From Sedimentibacter sp. MB31-C6 (GTDB taxonomy: Bacteria > Bacillota > Clostridia > Tissierellales > Sedimentibacteraceae), in NCBI RefSeq assembly GCF_035934735.1, contig NZ_CP142396.1, positions 2,356,001-2,420,000 of the forward strand: a DNA stretch of 64,000 nt, written 5' to 3'. Positions 34,307 through 44,300 of the stretch are shown in pieces. The notes below the pieces were generated by a model. The model had not been told where the DNA came from, did no database searches, and saw only the letters and a list, made by a program, of their open reading frames with translations. The translations under genes were made by a program, and so were the position numbers. The number at the start of each line of letters is the position of its first letter. Within the stretch, counting starts at the first letter, position 1.

Positions 34307-35206
34307 TTAGATTATGAAAAGAATTGAAACACCTATAACTGATATTATGGCACCTATCATCTCTTTAGGCGATACCTTCTCTTTTAAAATAAATATAGAT
34401 AATGGAATAATTAGTACGGGAACTATTGATGTTATGGTGGAAGATATACCGGTTGTAGTATTTTGAATAGCTAAAAGGTTGAAAGATACCCCTAAAAATG
34501 GACCAAATAATGACCCTATCAGTAAATACTTTATTACATCCTTAGTTTTGATTGCTTCTTTTAACTTGTCCCATTTTTTCCAGAAAAAGAATACAATTGT
34601 AAAGCCTATAATACCGGATAATATACGTATTTGAGTAGCTGCAAAAGGGTCATAGTCTCCCATGCCTATTTTACTGAATATCAATCCAAATGATTGACCA
34701 AGGGCACCTATAAAAGCATATGTTAGTCCTTTGATTGATTTAGAGAACTTAAAATTGTTGTTTTCGGGATTTTTCACTAACACTACAACAAAAATACCTA
34801 TAATTGTTACCAACATCCCTAAAAACCCTGATAATGATATCATTTCTTTCATTGTTATAAAACCCAACAATGCTGTAACTGGAGGAACCAGTGCCATAAT
34901 AAGCATGGATATTCGAGAACCAATTTCTAAATATGCTTGAAATAGGAATAAATCTCCTACAACAAAACCTATAAGGCCTGAAATACTTAACCATATCCAT
35001 GTATCTATAGTTGCATCTACTGGTAGAAACATACCTCTTGAAAAGGTAGTAAACAAGCTTATAAAAACGAATGCTATAACTAATCTAATATAATTTACAG
35101 ATAAAGAACCTATTTTTTTACCTGCTAATTCAAAACAAACAGCAGTAATTGTCCAAAAAACTGCTGTTATAAGCGCATAAATTTCACCTAAATGTGATTG
35201 AATCAT
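34307..35206 (-). CDS. EamA-family (drug/metabolite) permease
   Basis: A 299-residue membrane protein with about ten helices and two EamA repeats (about 5-135 and 155-298), starting EIYALITAVFWTITAV. GGAGG five bases before ATG 35206 is preferred to an upstream in-frame ATG at 35227. The family exports amino acids or metabolites; substrate unknown. It is read toward the Wzz-like gene. Confidence 0.85.
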   Translation of the reverse strand: MIQSHLGEIYALITAVFWTITAVCFELAGKKIGSLSVNYIRLVIAFVFISLFTTFSRGMFLPVDATIDTWIWLSISGLIGFVVGDLFLFQAYLEIGSRISMLIMALVPPVTALLGFITMKEMISLSGFLGMLVTIIGIFVVVLVKNPENNNFKFSKSIKGLTYAFIGALGQSFGLIFSKIGMGDYDPFAATQIRILSGIIGFTIVFFFWKKWDKLKEAIKTKDVIKYLLIGSLFGPFLGVSFNLLAIQNTTTGISSTITSIVPVLIIPLSIFILKEKVSPKEMIGAIISVIGVSILFII

Positions 35207-35292
35207 TTTATCCTCCATACTGGGCATGTCAATACTTTCACCAATAAGTTTATTATACTAAATTAGTAAAAATAATGCAATGTAGAAAAAAT

Positions 35293-36789
35293 TTTAAGTT
35301 TCCCCATTTTCAATTTTTAAAAACTTATGAAGCCACTAATTTAAAGTAGTTGAAGATATCAAATTGTTGTGATTTAATGTTTTTAGGTATAAAGCTTTGA
35401 ATTCCAACTTTAGTTTTAACTAAAATGCTTTCTATAGCATAGCCAATGGCATAGTAAATAAACTTAGGAATGTCATAAATTCTCTTTGAACATTCCTTAA
35501 GTTCTTTAAAAAATATACTATCAGCTTTTTCAGATGTCATTATACCAATGTACCCAACAGTAATAGTTGCAAATAGATTAAAATTACGTATAGATTTTAA
35601 AGACCAAACTCTAATATCTTCAAAATCAAACTGCTGTTTTTTGAACTTAAAATATTCTTCAATACGCCATCTCGTTAAATACACTTTAGTTACTATAAGC
35701 GATATCTTTTTCTTTTCAGATGATTTTAAATTTGTAAGTAACATCATAGGAATCTGTCCAAAACCGTAAACTACTATTAAGGTTAATTCTTGTTTTGGAA
35801 ATTCGCATAAACTAACAGGGATATAACTAATTTTACAGTCAATATTTTTTTTATTTTTTCCCTTGAATTTTAAACAATAATTACCTTTATACTTACTAAC
35901 TACATCAAGAACATTTTGAGTTTTATCATTATAGATAACATTACGATTCATTTTTATACGTATTACAAAACGTTCTTTATTCTTAATAAAATATCTAAAA
36001 TATTCATTTGCATCAAAGCCTCTATCTAATGTCCTTATGCATTTGTTTCCAAAATTTTCGCTAAGTGACTTTAAACATTTAATATTTTCATGAGTTTCAC
36101 TGATAAATCCCTTTTCTTCTGCTGAAAATACTTTTTCATAAACGGGAAGAGGCATTTTTCTATTAGAAGTTAATACAGCAGCTTCGATTGTTTGGTACCC
36201 CTTTACTATTTTACCGGTACTACCGTCACGTACGTCAGCTAAAGCTTCTAACTTTTTACTGCATGGTTTTGCTATGTCTGAATTATCAACGACAATCACA
36301 GAATAATCATCTTTAATATTTTGTTTAACTATATCAACATAATTTTCCATAACCTGATCACCATCATCAAAATCATGAAGATTTCTTGACAAACGTTCAA
36401 TAGTTTTTTTAAGAGTTATAGATTCTTTTAAAGAACGTGCAATTTCACTTAAATGAGTTTTATTTCCTTCGAGTAAACCGTAAATCATCTGTGTTAAGAA
36501 CTTTATTTTAGGACGTTTTAAACCAGTAGAAATTTTATTTGAAAAATTTGAAATATCCCGTTTTAATTCATAAGCTAATCTGTTATAATTAATCATGCAA
36601 GAATGCTCCTTTGTTTAGTTTTTGGTTGCACATTAATTATAACATATAGGTGAGCATTTTTGCATTTTTTATTGTAAAATCAACAAATCTGTGTTTAACA
36701 TTTTATTTTTTTTCTTAAATTGTGGATAACTAATATTATTTTCATTCTTTTATTTTAATCATGGTCTTGAAAAAATGGGGAAACTTAAA
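35293..36789 (-). mobile_element. IS4-family insertion sequence, copy 2 (inverted)
   Basis: 1497 bp, in reverse orientation to copy 1, with the same inverted repeats and its own target duplication AGAAAAAAT (35284-35292 and 36790-36798). Only one base difference from copy 1 was noticed (in the A-rich leader). It was inserted next to half-repeat D. Confidence 0.92.
35325..36596 (-). CDS. IS4-family transposase (copy 2)
   Basis: 423 residues, identical to the copy 1 transposase, with the same catalytic D, D and YREK motifs and the same masked ribosome binding site. Intact and presumably functional. The inverted pair gives 1.5-kb arms for homologous inversion of the DNA between them. Confidence 0.93.
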   Translation of the reverse strand: MINYNRLAYELKRDISNFSNKISTGLKRPKIKFLTQMIYGLLEGNKTHLSEIARSLKESITLKKTIERLSRNLHDFDDGDQVMENYVDIVKQNIKDDYSVIVVDNSDIAKPCSKKLEALADVRDGSTGKIVKGYQTIEAAVLTSNRKMPLPVYEKVFSAEEKGFISETHENIKCLKSLSENFGNKCIRTLDRGFDANEYFRYFIKNKERFVIRIKMNRNVIYNDKTQNVLDVVSKYKGNYCLKFKGKNKKNIDCKISYIPVSLCEFPKQELTLIVVYGFGQIPMMLLTNLKSSEKKKISLIVTKVYLTRWRIEEYFKFKKQQFDFEDIRVWSLKSIRNFNLFATITVGYIGIMTSEKADSIFFKELKECSKRIYDIPKFIYYAIGYAIESILVKTKVGIQSFIPKNIKSQQFDIFNYFKLVAS

Positions 36790-36815
36790 AGAAAAAATAT
36801 ATTTACTAAAAAAAA

Positions 36816-36831
36816 TGTAGGGGACGCATTG
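36816..36831. repeat. half copy of the dispersed palindromic repeat (copy D)
   Basis: TGTAGGGGACGCATTG matches the first half of copy B exactly, then the similarity stops. It lies 18 bases from the target duplication of IS copy 2. Confidence 0.65.
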
Positions 36832-36898
36832 GGTACTGTGAATCGTGAATGTTGATATAAACAAAAATTATTTTCATTGATTAATTTTTGTTAAACGA

Positions 36899-36927
36899 TT
36901 GACAATCATTGAATTTTATTATATTAT
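36899..36927 (+). promoter_or_regulatory. promoter of the riboflavin operon
   Basis: Perfect TTGACA (36899-36904), 17 bases, TATTAT (36922-36927). Transcription would begin a few bases before the FMN riboswitch. Confidence 0.75.
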
Positions 36928-36946
36928 TATTTTAATTGAATAACAA

Positions 36947-37051
36947 TCTTCAGGGCAGGGTGTGATTCCCTACCGGTGGTAAAGCCCACGAGCCGTAAGG
37001 TTGATTCGGTGAAACTCCGAAGCCGACAGTATAGTCTGGATGAAAGAAGAT
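36947..37051 (+). ncRNA. FMN riboswitch (RFN element)
   Basis: Shows the conserved blocks of the RFN aptamer: CTTCAGGGCAGGGTG, TTCCCTACCGGTGGTA, AGCCCACGAGCC, GATTCGGTGAAACTCCGA, AGCCGACAGT and GGATGAAAGAAGA. It senses FMN and shuts off the rib operon, here apparently by transcription termination, since a terminator hairpin follows at 37093. Confidence 0.97.
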
Positions 37052-37092
37052 AAATCAGTATACGCAATTATATGCGTTTTGTTGCACTATCG

Positions 37093-37127
37093 CTCTGAAA
37101 TGAATTATCATTTCAGAGTTTTTATTT
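37093..37127 (+). terminator. riboswitch-controlled terminator
   Basis: CTCTGAAATGA-atta-TCATTTCAGAG, a perfect 11-bp stem, followed by TTTTTATTTT. It is the likely expression platform of the FMN riboswitch. Confidence 0.88.
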
Positions 37128-37161
37128 TACGGTGTATTGTATTATTATTTGACTAAAAATG

Positions 37162-37190
37162 CCTTGAATTTTGAATTCAAGGTATTTTTC
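37162..37190 (+). terminator. second hairpin before ribD
   Basis: CCTTGAATT-ttg-AATTCAAGG, then TATTTTTC. It comes 44 bases after the first terminator and ends just before the ribosome binding site of ribD. Confidence 0.65.
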
Positions 37191-37207
37191 TTTTTATGGA
37201 GGTGTTT

Positions 37208-38314
37208 ATGGAAGATACAAAATATATGCATTTAGCTTTGCAGTTAGCAAAAAAAGGGTACGGTTATGTAAACCCTAATCCTATGGTTGGCGCTGTACTG
37301 GTAAAGAATGGACGTATTATAGGTCAGGGTTATCATGAAAAATATGGGGGACACCATGCAGAATTAAATGCTATAGAAAGTTGCTCAGAATCACCGATAG
37401 GTTCTACTCTTTATGTTACTTTGGAGCCCTGTTGTCATATTGGGAAAAATCCTCCATGTACAGATGCGATTTTGAAAAGCGGAATAGAGAAAGTAGTAAT
37501 TGGCAGTGGGGACCCAAATCCATTAGTTGCCGGCAAGGGGATTGAGTTGCTTTGCAAAAAGGGAGTTAAAGTAGTTGAAGGCGTGCTAAAAGCCGAATGT
37601 GATAAATTGAATGAAGTGTTTTTCCACTATATACAAACAGGAAATCCTTTTGTGGTGATGAAATATGCTATGACATTGGATGGAAAAACTGCTGCATATA
37701 CGGGAAAATCTAAGTGGATTACCGGAGAGATTGCACGCCATAGAGTACATCAAGACCGACATCGTTACAGCGCTATAATGACAGGCATAGGAACTGTATT
37801 GGCTGACAATTCTCTTCTAACTTGCCGCATTGAAAATGGTAGAAATCCTATTCGTATCATTTGCGATACTCATTTGCGTACACAATTGGATTTTAAAGTA
37901 GTAACTACAGCAAAAGATGTTCCCACTATAATTGCCACTTCTTGTGATGATTTAGAGAAACATAAGCCTTATCAGGATGCAGGTTGTTGTATCATGCATA
38001 TTTCACAAAAGGATGGTCACTTGGATTTAGGAGAGTTGATGAAAAAGTTAGGTGAAAAAAAGATTGACAGTATTTTGTTGGAGGGTGGTAGCACTTTGAA
38101 TTGGTCTGCGTTGCAAGCAGGGATTGTAAAAAAGGTTCAAGCTTACATTGCACCTAAAATTCTTGGTGGTATTAATAGCAAAACACCAGTTGCAGGAATG
38201 GGAGTTGAAAGTCCTAATGAAGCTTTTTTCTTAACAAATAGTATTATCACGAATTTAGGTGAGGATATTTTAATAGAAAGTGAGGTGGCAAGAAATGTTC
38301 ACTGGAATTATTGA
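37208..38314 (+). CDS. ribD: bifunctional riboflavin deaminase/reductase RibD
   Basis: A 368-residue two-domain enzyme for the second and third steps after GTP opening. The deaminase domain (about 1-145) has the zinc motif HAE (50-52) and PCCHIGKNPPC (ligands C75 and C84). The reductase domain (about 146-365) starts PFVVMKYAMTLDGK and includes WITGEIAR, GIGTVLADNSLLT and LLEGGSTLN. GGAGGTG places the start at ATG 37208 rather than 37196. First gene of the rib operon. Confidence 0.95.
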   Translation: MEDTKYMHLALQLAKKGYGYVNPNPMVGAVLVKNGRIIGQGYHEKYGGHHAELNAIESCSESPIGSTLYVTLEPCCHIGKNPPCTDAILKSGIEKVVIGSGDPNPLVAGKGIELLCKKGVKVVEGVLKAECDKLNEVFFHYIQTGNPFVVMKYAMTLDGKTAAYTGKSKWITGEIARHRVHQDRHRYSAIMTGIGTVLADNSLLTCRIENGRNPIRIICDTHLRTQLDFKVVTTAKDVPTIIATSCDDLEKHKPYQDAGCCIMHISQKDGHLDLGELMKKLGEKKIDSILLEGGSTLNWSALQAGIVKKVQAYIAPKILGGINSKTPVAGMGVESPNEAFFLTNSIITNLGEDILIESEVARNVHWNY

Positions 38315-38942
38315 AGAAGTAGGAATGATAAAGGAAGTGAAAAAAGGTGTTAACTCATATGCTCTTAATATACAAGGAGATATAATATTTGATAATCTTC
38401 GTGTAGGGGATAGTGTTGCAGTAAATGGTGTATGTCTAACTGTTTCAAATCTTTTACCGAAAACTTTCGCAGCAGATATAATGCATGAAACATTAAATCG
38501 TTCTTCTCTTGGAAGCTTAAAATCAGGGTCATTTGTTAACTTGGAACGAGCTATGTCAGCAATGGGACGTTTTGGTGGTCATATGGTTTCAGGGCATATT
38601 GACGGTCTGGGTAGGATTATATCAATTAAAAGAGATGACAATGCCATTTGGTATACAATTGCTGCTGAGGAGAAGATTTTACGTTATATAATTGAAAAGG
38701 GCTCTATTGCGGTAGATGGCATAAGCTTAACAGTAGCCACAGTTACATCGTCAGATTTTAGTTTTTCAGCAATTCCACATACGGTAAAGGCTACAATTCT
38801 TACTAATAAAAAGGTAGGAAGTTTTGTAAATTTGGAAAATGACTTGGTTGGAAAGTATATAGAGAAATTTTTGGGGATATCTTCAGCTGATACACCGTCA
38901 AAGGGTATTACAAAAGAATTTTTAGGTAAATTTGGATATTAG
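38295..38942 (+). CDS. ribE: riboflavin synthase alpha chain
   Basis: A 215-residue enzyme that dismutates two lumazine molecules to riboflavin. The tandem lumazine-binding repeats are clear: [10 protein letters not shown] opens the first, with VNGVCLTV and [11 protein letters not shown]; the second has [20 protein letters not shown] stands before ATG 38295. Overlaps the ribD end by 20 bases, so it is translationally coupled. Confidence 0.95.
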   Translation: MFTGIIEEVGMIKEVKKGVNSYALNIQGDIIFDNLRVGDSVAVNGVCLTVSNLLPKTFAADIMHETLNRSSLGSLKSGSFVNLERAMSAMGRFGGHMVSGHIDGLGRIISIKRDDNAIWYTIAAEEKILRYIIEKGSIAVDGISLTVATVTSSDFSFSAIPHTVKATILTNKKVGSFVNLENDLVGKYIEKFLGISSADTPSKGITKEFLGKFGY

Positions 38943-38952
38943 GAGGAATAAA

Positions 38953-40152
38953 ATGTTTCAATATAACACTATTGAAGAGGCTTTAGATTCTCTTCGAAAA
39001 GGAGAAATTATTCTCGTGACAGATGATGAAAACAGAGAAAATGAGGGAGATTTCATTTGTGCTGCAGAATATGCTACTACGGAAAAAATTAATTTTATGG
39101 CAACTTATGGTAAAGGGTTGGTTTGTATGCCAATGAGTGAAGAAATATGTAAGCAATTGCATTTTCCTCAGATGGTGACGGAAAATACAGATAATCATGC
39201 AACAGCATTTACTGTATCGGTGGATCATGTGAGCACTACCACAGGTATATCTGCAGCAGAACGTTCTGTTACTGCAATGAAGTGTGTGGATGAAAATGCA
39301 AGACCGGAAGACTTTCGCCGACCAGGACATATGTTTCCTCTTCTTTCGAAAAAAAACGGAGTTTTGGAGCGAAACGGCCATACAGAAGCTACAGTAGATT
39401 TGATGAAACTAGCTGGATTGAAGGAATGTGGAATTTGTTGTGAAATAATGCGTGAGGACGGTGCGATGATGCGTATGTTGGAGCTCATTGAACTTGCAAA
39501 AAAATGGGACATTAAATTTATTACAATTTCTGCATTGCAGGAATATCGCAAGAAAAAGGAACGACTGATAGATTTGACTTCTATCAGCGAAATGCCTACA
39601 AAGTATGGTAATTTTAAGGCTTATTGTTATGTAAATAAACTTAATGGTGAACATCATGTTGCTCTTGTAAAAGGTGATGTGGGTGATGGGAAAGACCTGT
39701 TGTGTCGTGTTCATTCTGAATGTTTGACTGGTGATGCTTTCGGCTCTGTACGTTGTGACTGTGGAGAGCAGCTATCATCTGCTATGAAGCAGATTGAAAA
39801 GAAAGGCCGAGGAATACTTCTATATATGCGACAGGAAGGTCGCGGAATCGGTTTAGTAAATAAACTACGAGCATATAAATTTCAAGATGAAGGTATGGAT
39901 ACATTGGAAGCAAATATTGCTCTCGGTTTTGATGGAGATTTAAGAGAGTATTATATAGGAGCTCAGATTCTTCGGGATTTGGGGGTTAAAACATTACGAC
40001 TTCTCACAAATAATCCGGATAAAGTATATGGTTTGTCAGGATTCGGCATGGAAATTATTGAAAGAGTTCCTATACAAATGCCTGCAAATGACCATGATTT
40101 GTTTTATTTGAAAACTAAGCAGAAAAAAATGGGTCATATATTGAATTATTAA
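38953..40152 (+). CDS. ribBA: bifunctional DHBP synthase / GTP cyclohydrolase II RibBA
   Basis: A 399-residue fusion. The N-terminal half (1-200) makes 3,4-dihydroxy-2-butanone 4-phosphate ([28 protein letters not shown]). The C-terminal half opens GTP, with the zinc cysteines in CLTGDAF...CDCGEQL and catalytic [16 protein letters not shown] precedes ATG 38953. Together with ribD, ribE and ribH it covers the enzyme steps save the phosphatase. Confidence 0.96.
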   Translation: MFQYNTIEEALDSLRKGEIILVTDDENRENEGDFICAAEYATTEKINFMATYGKGLVCMPMSEEICKQLHFPQMVTENTDNHATAFTVSVDHVSTTTGISAAERSVTAMKCVDENARPEDFRRPGHMFPLLSKKNGVLERNGHTEATVDLMKLAGLKECGICCEIMREDGAMMRMLELIELAKKWDIKFITISALQEYRKKKERLIDLTSISEMPTKYGNFKAYCYVNKLNGEHHVALVKGDVGDGKDLLCRVHSECLTGDAFGSVRCDCGEQLSSAMKQIEKKGRGILLYMRQEGRGIGLVNKLRAYKFQDEGMDTLEANIALGFDGDLREYYIGAQILRDLGVKTLRLLTNNPDKVYGLSGFGMEIIERVPIQMPANDHDLFYLKTKQKKMGHILNY

Positions 40153-40172
40153 TAATAAAGGAGAGAATTATA

Positions 40173-40640
40173 ATGAAAATTTATGAAGGTAATTTAGTAT
40201 CAAAGAATATTAAAGTAGGTATTGTTGCTGCTCGTTTTAACGAATTTATCACGTCAAAGCTACTGAGTGGTGCCTTGGATTGTTTAAAACGACATGAAGT
40301 TTACGATGATGACATTGAAATTGCTTGGGTTCCTGGTGCGTTTGAAATTCCTCTCGTTGCCTCTAAGATGGCATCTTGTGGAAAGTATGATGCTGTGATT
40401 TGCCTTGGCGCAGTAATAAGAGGAAGTACAACTCACTATGATTATGTGTGTAGTGAAGTATCTAAGGGAATTGCTCATGTAGCTCTTAATAGCGGTATTC
40501 CGGTTATGTTTGGCGTACTTACTACAGAGAATATTGAGCAGGCAATTGAACGTGCTGGCTCAAAGGTAGGGAATAAGGGCTATGATAGTGCTGCAAGTGC
40601 CATAGAAATGGTCAATCTTATACGCAAAATACAGGTGTAA
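40173..40640 (+). CDS. ribH: 6,7-dimethyl-8-ribityllumazine synthase
   Basis: A 155-residue lumazine synthase joining the products of RibBA and RibD. Family marks: [59 protein letters not shown] and [19 protein letters not shown] precedes the ATG. It forms icosahedral or pentameric assemblies in the cytosol. Confidence 0.96.
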   Translation: MKIYEGNLVSKNIKVGIVAARFNEFITSKLLSGALDCLKRHEVYDDDIEIAWVPGAFEIPLVASKMASCGKYDAVICLGAVIRGSTTHYDYVCSEVSKGIAHVALNSGIPVMFGVLTTENIEQAIERAGSKVGNKGYDSAASAIEMVNLIRKIQV

Positions 40641-40641
40641 A

Positions 40642-41280
40642 ATGAATTTGATTTTTGATTATGACGGTACCATTCATAATAGTATTACAATATATCGTCC
40701 AGCATTTGAGCGGGCTTATGAGTACTTAACTTCACTAGGTCTTGCAAAAGAGCGAAGTTGGAATGAGCTAGAAATAGCTCGCTGGTTGGGTTACAGTAGC
40801 AAAGAAATGTGGGATATTTTTATGCCTAGTTTGTCGAAATATCATAAGGAAAAATGTAGTCAAATAATTGGAGAAACAATGTTGAAACTTATAGATGAGG
40901 GTAGGGCTCAGCTTTACACCCACTCAACAGAGGTATTGCAACAATTAAAACAATCTGGTTACCGTCTTGTTTTTCTCAGTAACTGTAAACGAAGTTATAT
41001 GAATGCCCATATGAAGTATTTTGATTTAGAGAAATATTTCTCTTCCTTTTATTGTACAGAAGATTTCGACTTTAAACCTAAGTATATTATTTTTGATAAA
41101 ATTAAGAAAGACCATGATGGTGAATTTATTGTAATTGGAGACCGTTATCAGGATATGGAAATTGCACTAAAGCACAATCTTAAAGCGATTGGATGCATAT
41201 ATGGATATGGAAATTCGCAAGAGCTTGCATTTGCAGATATGCTTGTATCTGAAGTAAAGGAAATATTAGCATTGCTGTAG
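40642..41280 (+). CDS. HAD-family phosphatase closing the rib operon
   Basis: A 212-residue HAD-IA hydrolase starting one base after ribH stops. Motif I is FDYDGTIHNS, motif II FLSNCKR, motif III K (in FKPKYI) and motif IV GDRYQDMEIA, all as expected, with an alpha-helical cap. HAD enzymes carry out the dephosphorylation of 5-amino-6-ribitylamino-uracil phosphate in other bacteria (YcsE, YbjI-type), and this gene is in the right place for that orphan step. The role is inferred from gene order. Confidence 0.75.
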   Translation: MNLIFDYDGTIHNSITIYRPAFERAYEYLTSLGLAKERSWNELEIARWLGYSSKEMWDIFMPSLSKYHKEKCSQIIGETMLKLIDEGRAQLYTHSTEVLQQLKQSGYRLVFLSNCKRSYMNAHMKYFDLEKYFSSFYCTEDFDFKPKYIIFDKIKKDHDGEFIVIGDRYQDMEIALKHNLKAIGCIYGYGNSQELAFADMLVSEVKEILALL

Positions 41281-41306
41281 TCCGAGCATTTCTTTAATAA
41301 CGGAAT

Positions 41307-41338
41307 AAAAAACTGCATATTATAGGATGCAGTTTTTT
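41307..41338. terminator. terminator between the rib operon and carB
   Basis: AAAAAACTGCAT, eight bases, ATGCAGTTTTTT: a 12-bp stem with A and T tracts, usable from both sides by the convergent genes. Confidence 0.85.
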
Positions 41339-41371
41339 ATAATAGTTTAATTTTTATATCATTATTAATTA

Positions 41372-44300
41372 TTATTTTATATCATTGTGATATTCTTGCA
41401 AAGATTTTTTATTGTGAATTGACTTGCCATTTTGTATAAATGCAGCTATTCCTTTAGCGCTGGCTAATGCTGCTGTCATTGTTGTTATATAATGAATATT
41501 GTTTTTAATAGCTATTTTTCTAATAAAAGAATCATCGAATTCGCTTAATTTTGTCAGAGGTGTGTTGATGATGATGTCAATTTCTTTTTTGGCAATTCCA
41601 TCGGCTATATTAGGTCTTCCTTCTGTTATTTTCTTAATTAGTTCACAATCGATTTTATTTTCTTTTAAGAATTTTCGTGTTCCTACGGTAGCTTTTATTT
41701 TAAAACCAATTCTGGAAAATTCCCTTGCAGCTTCTAAAACGTCCTCTTTGTCTGTATCATTCACGCTTATTAATACAGTTCCTGATGAAGGAAGAGGTGT
41801 GTTTGCTGCCTCCTGTGCTTTATAATAGGCTAATTCGTAAGAATCCTCCATACCTAATACTTCTCCTGTTGAACGCATTTCAGGTCCTAATATTGGATCA
41901 ACTTCAGGAAACATATTGAATGGAAGTACTGCTTCTTTTACTCCGTAATGAGGGATTTTTTTATTGACTAATTTGCTCATGTCAAACTTCTTTCCTTTAT
42001 AATTTGCCATTATTATTTCTGTAGCAATTCTAACCATTGGAATATTGCATACCTTTGATACTAAAGGCACTGTCCTGGATGCTCTGGGATTTGCTTCAAG
42101 TACATATACTTTATCGTCAGCTATCGCATATTGCATGTTCATGAGTCCTATTACGTTCATTTCTTTTGAAATTTTCTTTGTATAATCAATTATGGTGTCA
42201 ATATGTTTTTTAGAAATACCAACAGGAGGAATTACACAGGCTGAATCTCCTGAATGTGTACCTGCATATTCAATATGTTCCATAACTGTAGGTACGAATG
42301 TGTCATTTCCGTCAGATATTGCATCTGCCTCTGTTTCTATAGCATGACCTAAGAATTTGTCTATTAATATTGGTCTGTCTGGAGTTACACCAACTGCTGC
42401 GCTCATATATTTTTTCAGCATATTATCATCATGCACTATCTCCATTCCTCTTCCGCCTAAAACATATGATGGTCTAACCATTAAAGGATAACCTATTTTG
42501 TCTGCAATTTTAATTGCATCATCAACAGTAACAGCCATTCCTGATTCTGGCATTGGAATATTTAATTTATTCATTATATGATCGAAACGGTCTCTATCTT
42601 CTGCAAGGTCTATAGTGTCTTGAGAAGTGCCAAGAATTCTTACTCCTGATTTTTCTAACTCTCTTGCAATATTTAAAGGAGTCTGACCGCCAAACTGAAC
42701 TATGACACCTAATGGTTTTTCTTTTTCATAAATACTTAGTACATCTTCAACTGTTAATGGCTCAAAATACAATTTGTCTGATGTATCATAATCAGTAGAT
42801 ACTGTTTCAGGATTGCAGTTAACCATGACTGTTTCATATCCTAAATCCTTTAGTGCAAAGGCAGTATGTACACAGCAATAATCAAATTCAATTCCTTGTC
42901 CAATTCTGTTGGGTCCGCCTCCTAAAATCATAACCTTAGGTTTGCTACTGACTGTAGTTTTATCTAAAGCATTGTATGTTGAAAAATAATATGATGCATT
43001 TACTACGCCACTTACAGGAACAGCTTCCCATCCTTCCACAATTCCCAATTTAGTTCTTTGTTTTCGAATTTCGGTTTCAGATTTGTTTAACAATTGTGCA
43101 AGATAAAGGTCTGCAAATCCATCCTTTTTTGCTGTAATCAATAATTCGTCTGGCAATTTTTTATTTTTATATTTTAATATTTCTTCTTCTAATAAAACTA
43201 ATTCTTTCATTTGTTCAATGAAATATGGTTTTATATATGTTATTTTGTGTAATTGTTCTATATCTGCACCTTTTCTTAGTGCTTCATACATAATGAATTG
43301 ACGCTCGCTTGTGGGTTCTGTCAGCATTGAAAGAAGTTCGTCCAAAGAATAATTATTGAAATCTTTTGCGAATCCCAATCCATAGCGATCTATTTCCAAT
43401 GAGCGGATTGCTTTTTGTATTGCTTCTTTGTAATTCTTGCCTATACTCATTACTTCACCAACTGCACGCATTTGAGTTCCTAATTTATCCTGTGATCCAT
43501 GGAATTTTTCAAATGCCCAACGAGCAAATTTAATTACAACATAGTCACCAGTCGGCGTATATTTATCTAATGTTCCTTCTTTCCAATATGGTATTTCATC
43601 AAGAGTGAGTCCAGCAGCAAGCATTGCTGAAATTAATGCGATGGGAAAACCTGTGGCCTTTGATGCTAGTGCTGATGAGCGTGATGTACGAGGGTTTATT
43701 TCAATTATAACTATTCTACCAGTTTTAGGGTCATGTGCAAATTGAACGTTGGTTCCACCAATAACTTCAATAGCCTCTACAACTGAATATGCATATTTTT
43801 GAAGTTTTTCTTGAAGTTCATTGCTAATTGTAAGCATTGGTGCTGAACAGAATGAATCTCCTGTATGCACTCCAACTGCATCTATATTTTCTATAAAACA
43901 TACTGTAATCATTTGATTTTTGCTGTCTCTGACAACTTCGAGTTCAAGCTCTTCCCAGCCTAAAACGGATTCTTCTACAAGAACTTGACCTACCATGCTG
44001 GCAGCAATTCCACGGTTTGCTATTGTTCTGAGTTCATCAACATTGTAAACAAGTCCTCCACCAGTGCCACCCATTGTATAAGCAGGTCTGATAACAACTG
44101 GATACCCAAGTTCCTGTGCTATTTTTTCGGCTTCTGCAACACTGTATGCAGCGTGGCTTCTGGGCATTTCAATACCTAATTTATCCATTGTTTCTTTAAA
44201 TTCAATTCGGTCTTCACCACGTTCAATAGCATCTATCTGAACACCTATTACTTTAACTTTAAATTCATCAAGAATTCCGCTTTTACTAAGTTCGGAACAA

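Noticed and set aside
31578-36789. Composite transposon made of the two IS4-type copies
   Set aside because: Each copy has its own, different target duplication, so they inserted separately.
38983-39381. Antisense open frame of 132 residues opposite ribBA
   Set aside because: Shadow of a clearly conserved gene; composition is not protein-like.
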